A stretch of DNA of 64,000 nt from CAINVV01 sp963663005 (GTDB lineage: Bacteria > Bacteroidota > Bacteroidia > Bacteroidales > Prolixibacteraceae). Positions 58,988 through 64,000 of this stretch are shown piece by piece. The position numbers were made by a program, and so were the translations under genes. The notes under the pieces were generated by a model. It saw only the letters and a list, made by a program, of their open reading frames with translations. It had not been told where the DNA came from and did not search any database. Within the stretch, counting starts at the first letter, position 1. Each line of letters starts with the position of its first letter. The stretch covers positions 124,001-188,000 of the forward strand of contig CAXXHH010000003.1 in the NCBI GenBank assembly GCA_963663005.2. The letters run 5' to 3'.

Positions 58988-61258
58988 ATGGCTAAATTGA
59001 ACCAAGATGCACTGGATTACCATAGCAATGGAAGGCCGGGCAAGATTTCGGTTACACCAACCAAACCTCACGCAACGCAACGCGATTTAGGTTTGGCTTA
59101 CACCCCCGGAGTTGCAAGTCCCTGCCTTGCTATCAAAGAAAATCCGGATGATGTTTACAAATATACTGCCAAAGGAAACCTGGTTGCCGTTATCTCGAAT
59201 GGTACGGCAGTTCTTGGACTTGGAAATATTGGTCCGGAAGCCGGGAAGCCGGTAATGGAAGGTAAAGGACTCCTTTTCAAGATTTACGCAGACATTGATG
59301 TTTTTGACATTGAATTGGATGCCTTGGATCCTGAGTTATTTATTCAGACAGTAAAAGCACTTGGTCCGACTTTTGGAGGAATTAACCTTGAAGACATTAA
59401 GGCACCTGAGTGTTTCGAGATCGAAGAAAGACTGAAAAAAGAACTGGACATTCCGGTCATGCATGACGACCAGCATGGTACTTGCAATTATTTCTTCTGC
59501 AGGACTGCTTAACGCCGTTGAAATGGCTGGTAAGAAAATTGAAGATGTTCGTATCGTAGTAAATGGTGCCGGAGCAGCCGCTGTTTCTTGTACCAGACTA
59601 TATATTTCGCTGGGAGCCAAGCGCGAAAATGTGTTGATGTGCGACAGTAAGGGTGTGCTTCACAATGAAAGACCAGACCTTAACAGTTCGAAGATGGAGT
59701 TTGTCCGCAACACCCCATGCAGAACATTGGCTGATACACTTGTGGGTGCAGACGTTTTCATCGGACTGTCAGTAGCAGGTGTATTGACTAAGGAGATGGT
59801 ACAAAGTATGGCACCGAATCCGATCGTTTTTTGCTTTGGCAAATCCGGATCCGGAAATTCCATATGCCGATGCAAAAGCATCCAGAGATGACTTGATTTT
59901 CGCCACAGGACGTTCTGATTATCCGAATCAAATTAACAACGTACTCGGTTTCCCGTTCATTTTCCGCGGAGCTTTGGATGTACGCGCCAAGACTATCAAT
60001 GAAGAGATGAAGAATTGCCTGCGTTAGGGCACTGTCTGCGCTTGCGAAAGAAAAAGTACCAGAATCGGTATTGACAGCTTATAACGCCAGGAACATCGTA
60101 TACGGTCGTGACTACTTCATCCCAAAACCAATGGATCCGCGCCTTATCACCCGGGTTGCCCCTGCAGTGGCAAAGGCAGCTATCGATTCAGGTGTGGCAC
60201 GCGTTACAATTACTGACTGGGATGCATATACCGAAGAACTTGGCCGCAGATTAGGATCAGAGAACAAGCTGATTTCAATGATTATCGACAAAGCCAAGCA
60301 AGATCCTAAAAAAGTGGCCTTCCCTGACGCCAGCGATTTTGAAGTATTAAAAGCTGCAAACATTGCTTACCAGGAACAGATTGCTACGCCGGTTCTTATC
60401 GGTAACGAAGAAAAAATCAGAAAACTCATCGAAGAGTATGAATTAGATTTTGGGGATGTTCAAATCATCGACAACCGCAACAGGCCAAATGATAATCTTC
60501 GACGCAAATATGCTAGTATCCTCTTTGAAAAGCGCAAACGCAAAGGAATGACGCTTGAAGAAGCTGTGGATAAAATGTTCGACAAAAACTATTTCGCGGC
60601 CGTGATGCTGGAATGTGGAGATGTTGATGCCGTGGTATCAGGTTATTCCACACGTTATGCGGAAGCAATAAAACCTGCGCTGGAAGTAATCGGTAAAAAA
60701 CCGGATGTTACTAAAATCTTTGGTATGCACCTGGTAATTAGTCCAAGGGGAACCTATTTCCTCGCTGATACAACCATTGACTCCGCACCGGACGTTAACG
60801 ACCTGGTTGACACCGCTATTCAGGCATCAAATGTGGTTAGGCAGTTCAACATTGAACCTAACGTTGCGATGTTGTCCTATTCAAATTTCGGTTCAAACCA
60901 CGAGGCATCACCGACCAAAGTCCGTGAAGCTGTAAAAATTCTGCAAAGAGATTACCCTGAAATGATTGTCGACGGTGAGATGCAATTGAGCGTTGCGGTA
61001 AACAAAAAAATTCGCAAGCAAATGTATCCGTTCAACAAATTAGCTGAGAAAGATGCCAATTTATTGATATTCCCGAATCTGAGTTCAGCGAATATTGCGC
61101 TGCACGGACTTCAGTATATTGCCGAGTGCGAAACCTTAGGACCAATCCTCGTTGGAAACCGCAAATCAATGCAGGTAATGCAAATGCATTGTTCTGTTCG
61201 TGATGTTGTTAACATGATTTCGATTGCTGTTGTTGACGCACAAAATATGGCTGAATAG
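58988..61258 (+). CDS. maeB: NADP-malic enzyme with phosphotransacetylase-like domain (three frame breaks)
   Basis: Decarboxylates malate to pyruvate with NADP. Reconstructed 755 residues. The N-terminal malic domain has LGLAYTPGVASPCLAI, VISNGTAVLGLGNIGPEAGKPVMEGK and the metal site around DIPVMHDDQHGTAIISSAGLLNA. The NAD-binding domain has VVNGAGAAAVSC. Residues from about 430 form the phosphotransacetylase-like domain (PTA_PTB) that often regulates such enzymes. Breaks at 59482-59483 (extra T), 59827-59832 (run of six T) and 60013-60014 (extra A) are each mended by removing one base, and the corrected frame reaches the stop with no further disruption. Confidence 0.94.
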
Positions 61259-61299
61259 TATTCCGTAGACGGAATCGTGAGATTGCCAAAATTGATTAG

Positions 61300-61338
61300 A
61301 AAAGTGGGGTGCCAAACGGTTACCCCACTTTTTTTTTT
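61300..61338 (+). terminator. Intrinsic terminator after malic enzyme
   Basis: AAAAGTGGGGT and ACCCCACTTTT pair around an 11-nt loop, followed by a long T run. Confidence 0.88.
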
Positions 61339-61420
61339 AAGCTTGCTGGCGGAAAATATGATATACTAAAAGGTGAAGAAAAAAATCTATTTTAGGATCA
61401 AACAACATTTTCGACAATCT

Positions 61421-62740
61421 ATGTATAAGAAATACCTACTTCTTGCGTTCATACTTCTGTCAATCAATAGTTTTGCACAAACCTACTGGAAAATTCAAAA
61501 CGAAAGAGGCGAGGAACTTCTGCTAACGATTAACATCAATTCGCAAAATCTAACTTTCGAGGCGAGTTCGCGCAAAGAAGCCATCAAGGAAATTGTGGGG
61601 TCATTGATCTACATGATGGCAAAAACTACCGGTAAAATAAAATATCCCGAATTGGCTCACGGGTTTGGTAAAATATCCTTAAATGCAGACACCACCTACT
61701 ATAATGGGACTATCGACTACCCGGATAATTCATTTGTTCTTACTGCCAAAAGCTGGAAGAATAATTTCTGGGGCTCACTCACCGATACTAAAGGAAAATC
61801 GCGGATAATAACCGGTGAAAAGGTTAATTCTGACAAGCCGCTACGGGATTATTCGGCTATGATTGTCAATACTTTCACATTAATTGAAAAATATTTTTGG
61901 GATGCCAATCTTTCTAAGTCTTCAGATTGGCAAAGTTTCAGAAGCGACGCATTTAAGCATAAGTCGACAGTAGCTGACGACTATGAGCTTGGCCTGACAA
62001 TGATGTGGCTTGGAAAGAAAGTCATGCATATACCGCATGAAATAAAGAAAGTCAATCCGAATGAGGTCACCAATGTTGCGCAGAAAAACTCTTCTCTAAG
62101 AATCATCGGTGAAAAGAGAGCATATCTTTTACTGAACAATATTCCCGAAGGTAATGAAGAAGTCGCGCAACTATTCAAAGAAATTCAGGAGAAGAGCATT
62201 GAGAAGCTGGTACTTGATTTGAGGCTGGGCAGAAGGAACGCTCCGCTCCCCGCTGTTCTACTTCTTGCCAATCATCTGACAGCCAAAACAGCTGACTGGG
62301 GAGTTTTTTTAACCCGAAAGTGGTTCGAAGCAAATCAGGCAATTCCAAAGCCAACAGATTACATTAGTGTGCTTCGAGCTCCGTCCGAGCTTTCCTCTTT
62401 AAAGAATGCTATTTTCAATGAAAAGGGATTTTACATGAGACTTACGCCTTCGACACCACAATACAAGGGAAAAGTTTATCTGTTTGTTGACAAGATGACT
62501 TCGGGTGTGGCTGAAGCATTTGCTATATTTATGAAAAATGAAAAACTAGCGACACTCGTAGGACAAAAAACTGCCGGATCACCCATTTTGTCGGAGATTT
62601 ATGAACTGGACAAGCAGTACCGAATCACAATTCCATTCGCACAATTTTATGACAAAAACGGGAAAATCTATCAAGGGTTGGGCGTTGATCCAGATATTGT
62701 CACGGATAAACCGATGGAAATAGTGAAAAATGAAAAGTGA
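61421..62740 (+). CDS. Secreted S41-family (C-terminal-processing-like) peptidase
   Basis: A 439-residue protein with start taken at ATG 61421 (MYKKYLLLAFILLSINSFAQ, a signal peptide) instead of a GTG at 61373. The C-terminal half is the S41 catalytic core: KLVLDLRLGRRNAPLPAVLLLANHL, then VYLFVDKMTSGVAEAFAIFMKN and QKTAGSPILSEIYELDKQYRITIPFAQFYDKNGKIYQGLGVDPDI. The nucleophile Ser is in the SGVAEAFA segment; the Lys partner is expected in the QKTAGSP region. No PDZ domain is evident, and the N-terminal 180 residues are of unknown fold. It is probably periplasmic. Confidence 0.82.
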   Translation: MYKKYLLLAFILLSINSFAQTYWKIQNERGEELLLTININSQNLTFEASSRKEAIKEIVGSLIYMMAKTTGKIKYPELAHGFGKISLNADTTYYNGTIDYPDNSFVLTAKSWKNNFWGSLTDTKGKSRIITGEKVNSDKPLRDYSAMIVNTFTLIEKYFWDANLSKSSDWQSFRSDAFKHKSTVADDYELGLTMMWLGKKVMHIPHEIKKVNPNEVTNVAQKNSSLRIIGEKRAYLLLNNIPEGNEEVAQLFKEIQEKSIEKLVLDLRLGRRNAPLPAVLLLANHLTAKTADWGVFLTRKWFEANQAIPKPTDYISVLRAPSELSSLKNAIFNEKGFYMRLTPSTPQYKGKVYLFVDKMTSGVAEAFAIFMKNEKLATLVGQKTAGSPILSEIYELDKQYRITIPFAQFYDKNGKIYQGLGVDPDIVTDKPMEIVKNEK

Positions 62741-62769
62741 AAGGTGGAAAGAGAAGAGTTGCTGGCTCT

Positions 62770-64000
62770 CTATTTTTCACTATTCACTTTCTGAATGACG
62801 AGTATACCGTCTGAATTTTCAGAGATTTTGGTTGTTAGCCGGGATTTTACGGGATCAAACTGGTAATCGATCGAATCTTTCAGCTCAATGTTCCTAAAAT
62901 AGATTTTTGCCGGCTTTTGCTCGAGGTGGATCGTGAATATTGAGGGCTTTTTCATCTCCTTTAACGACAATTCGATCCTGTCCGAAAAATTCACCATGGA
63001 AACCGTAGAACTTCCGCTTTTATCCGGGTGATAGACGGTAAATTGATTGTCAACTCCCGGATAAATCAGCCAGGTCAGGGCCCCTTTGTTTGCTTCAGTC
63101 CCAAGTCCGGTGTAGCTTCTTTCAATATTCATTGGGACGATGGCACCCTCCCGGATAAAAACAGGGAATTCATCCAGTGGAAATTCGCGTTCCAAGCTTA
63201 GAGGTCCGTCCAACAATTTTTTATCATCGAAGAAATACCTCCATTTTCCGGGGGGCAGTAAAACCTTATTCTTCAAATCGTCACGATAGATAGGAGCCAC
63301 GACAAAATCCTCTCCAAACATATACTGATATTTCCCTTCAATGGGTTTCTGCAGCACTCTCCCACCCCTAGATCCTGTCACCACGTAGCTGTACATATAA
63401 GGCACCAACTCCGTATGAAGCCAGGAGAATTTCCGAATCACATCCATCTCTTGCGGGGTGCGGAGCCAAAGGGCTCTCTCACCATGCCCGCCATTTAAGA
63501 ACAGTCCGCAAAAAGTTGAAAACTGAGTCCACCGGATGTATAGACGGGGAGGAATTATTCGACCGGAGAAACCTGCAATATCGGATCCTATCACGTTGTA
63601 TCGAAGTTTTGCAGCAGCTAAAATATTCTGTATTGCCTTCTCAATCCCATCAATTCCATCCATCGCCAAATCCTTTGCTTGCTTGTCCTCCGATGTTGCC
63701 TTTCCTGTTGATTCCCAGGTGTGTTTTTGATCGCCCACCCAGGTTACTGGCGCGGCATCCAAAGGAGCAAATCCTTCAGGATGGTACCAACTGTCTATCG
63801 ATCGTGCCAGCGTCACAAATTCCGGATTTTGGGTCAGTCCGTGTTGATACTCATCCCGATAATAATGATCCATGTAAGTTCGGGTAGACATCAATCCGGC
63901 TTTTGTTGATTTGTACAAAAATGGCACCGGACCAACAAGTGTATAAAACAGCGTCGCCGTACCATCCAGTTTCCATCCATCGATCCCCAGATCGAAAAGG
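62770..64000 (-). CDS. GH31 family alpha-glycosidase, N-terminus missing
   Basis: The C-terminal part of a glycoside hydrolase family 31 enzyme (alpha-glucosidase or alpha-xylosidase). In-frame residues continue to the window edge (DLGIDGWKLDGTATLF), where the Asp in KLDG is the usual nucleophile region. Then DAAPVTWVGDQKHTWES, GSDIAGFSG (the conserved 'GsDiGGF' acid/base region), RTPQEMDVIRKFSWLHTELVPYMYSY and the barrel-end domains with PPGKWRYFFDDKKL and FPVFIREGAIVPM. About 410 residues are visible; full-length enzymes have around 700-800. The location is probably periplasmic, but the signal is outside the window. The end of the S41 gene lies 30 bp away. Confidence 0.88.
   Translation of the reverse strand, partial: LFDLGIDGWKLDGTATLFYTLVGPVPFLYKSTKAGLMSTRTYMDHYYRDEYQHGLTQNPEFVTLARSIDSWYHPEGFAPLDAAPVTWVGDQKHTWESTGKATSEDKQAKDLAMDGIDGIEKAIQNILAAAKLRYNVIGSDIAGFSGRIIPPRLYIRWTQFSTFCGLFLNGGHGERALWLRTPQEMDVIRKFSWLHTELVPYMYSYVVTGSRGGRVLQKPIEGKYQYMFGEDFVVAPIYRDDLKNKVLLPPGKWRYFFDDKKLLDGPLSLEREFPLDEFPVFIREGAIVPMNIERSYTGLGTEANKGALTWLIYPGVDNQFTVYHPDKSGSSTVSMVNFSDRIELSLKEMKKPSIFTIHLEQKPAKIYFRNIELKDSIDYQFDPVKSRLTTKISENSDGILVIQKVNSEK

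Noticed and set aside
34690..60014. Programmed +1 frameshifting as a general feature of this organism
   Set aside because: The breaks share no slippery or stop-codon context (runs of A, T, G and also isolated bases), genes of unrelated function are involved, and other long genes are unbroken. Consensus insertion errors fit better.

Overview
The window comes from a member of the Bacteroidota. Evidence: a C-terminal sorting tail of the type IX secretion system (21361-26607), a serine-palmitoyltransferase-like oxoamine synthase, the local order bamD / omega-like RNA polymerase subunit / coaBC, SusC-like TonB receptor architecture, promoters of the TTTG-N19-TAnnTTTG kind and mostly weak Shine-Dalgarno sites. 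Class and genus cannot be fixed from this window alone.

Layout. 1-6482: housekeeping genes (coaBC, omega-like subunit, bamD, oxoamine synthase, DUF1080 protein, trans-sulfuration enzyme, trxB). 6649-16283: a tRNA-Pro(GGG), then a cluster bounded by two exact 45-bp copies of a terminator hairpin. It encodes an unannotated 41-residue precursor, PqqD-like leader binder, transglutaminase-like protease, Asn-synthetase-like cyclase and ABC exporter, which is a complete lasso-peptide set. It also holds an HPr-kinase-like protein, a sulfotransferase, an APS kinase, a nucleotidyltransferase and a methyltransferase. 16377-21129: SPFH protein, Arc-like protein, PEP carboxylase and carbonic anhydrase. 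21361-30132: a giant T9SS cargo protein, a CAP protein, a bactofilin and a lipoprotein with related repeats. 30289-40779: a Crp/Fnr regulator followed by c-type cytochromes, a beta-barrel, a cytochrome b / FeS / NrfD-type membrane module and two small cytochromes c. 40845-42237: an intact IS3-family element with 3-bp target duplication. 42268-64000: ilvE, L-domain lipoprotein, nadA, a TonB receptor, hisS, an ECF sigma/anti-sigma/periplasmic trio, ychF, epimerase, PBP1a, methyltransferase, BFD-like protein, malic enzyme, S41 peptidase and the end of a GH31 glycosidase.

How it works together. In the lasso cluster the APS kinase would make PAPS and the sulfotransferase would use it, so a sulfated and perhaps phosphorylated lasso peptide is predicted; the precursor ends in Ser like paeninodin-type peptides. 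In the respiratory region, two FNR-like boxes lie before the regulator gene and before the first cytochrome gene. Three leaders (21177, 34603, 36322) share a structured RNA motif that I cannot assign to a known riboswitch. Carbonic anhydrase next to PEP carboxylase can supply bicarbonate.

Caution about quality. Fourteen single-base +1 disruptions break conserved genes between 34.9 and 60.0 kb, and one A-run break splits coaBC. Removing one base at each of the fourteen restores full-length reading frames. I treat these as probable consensus errors and annotate the genes as reconstructed.
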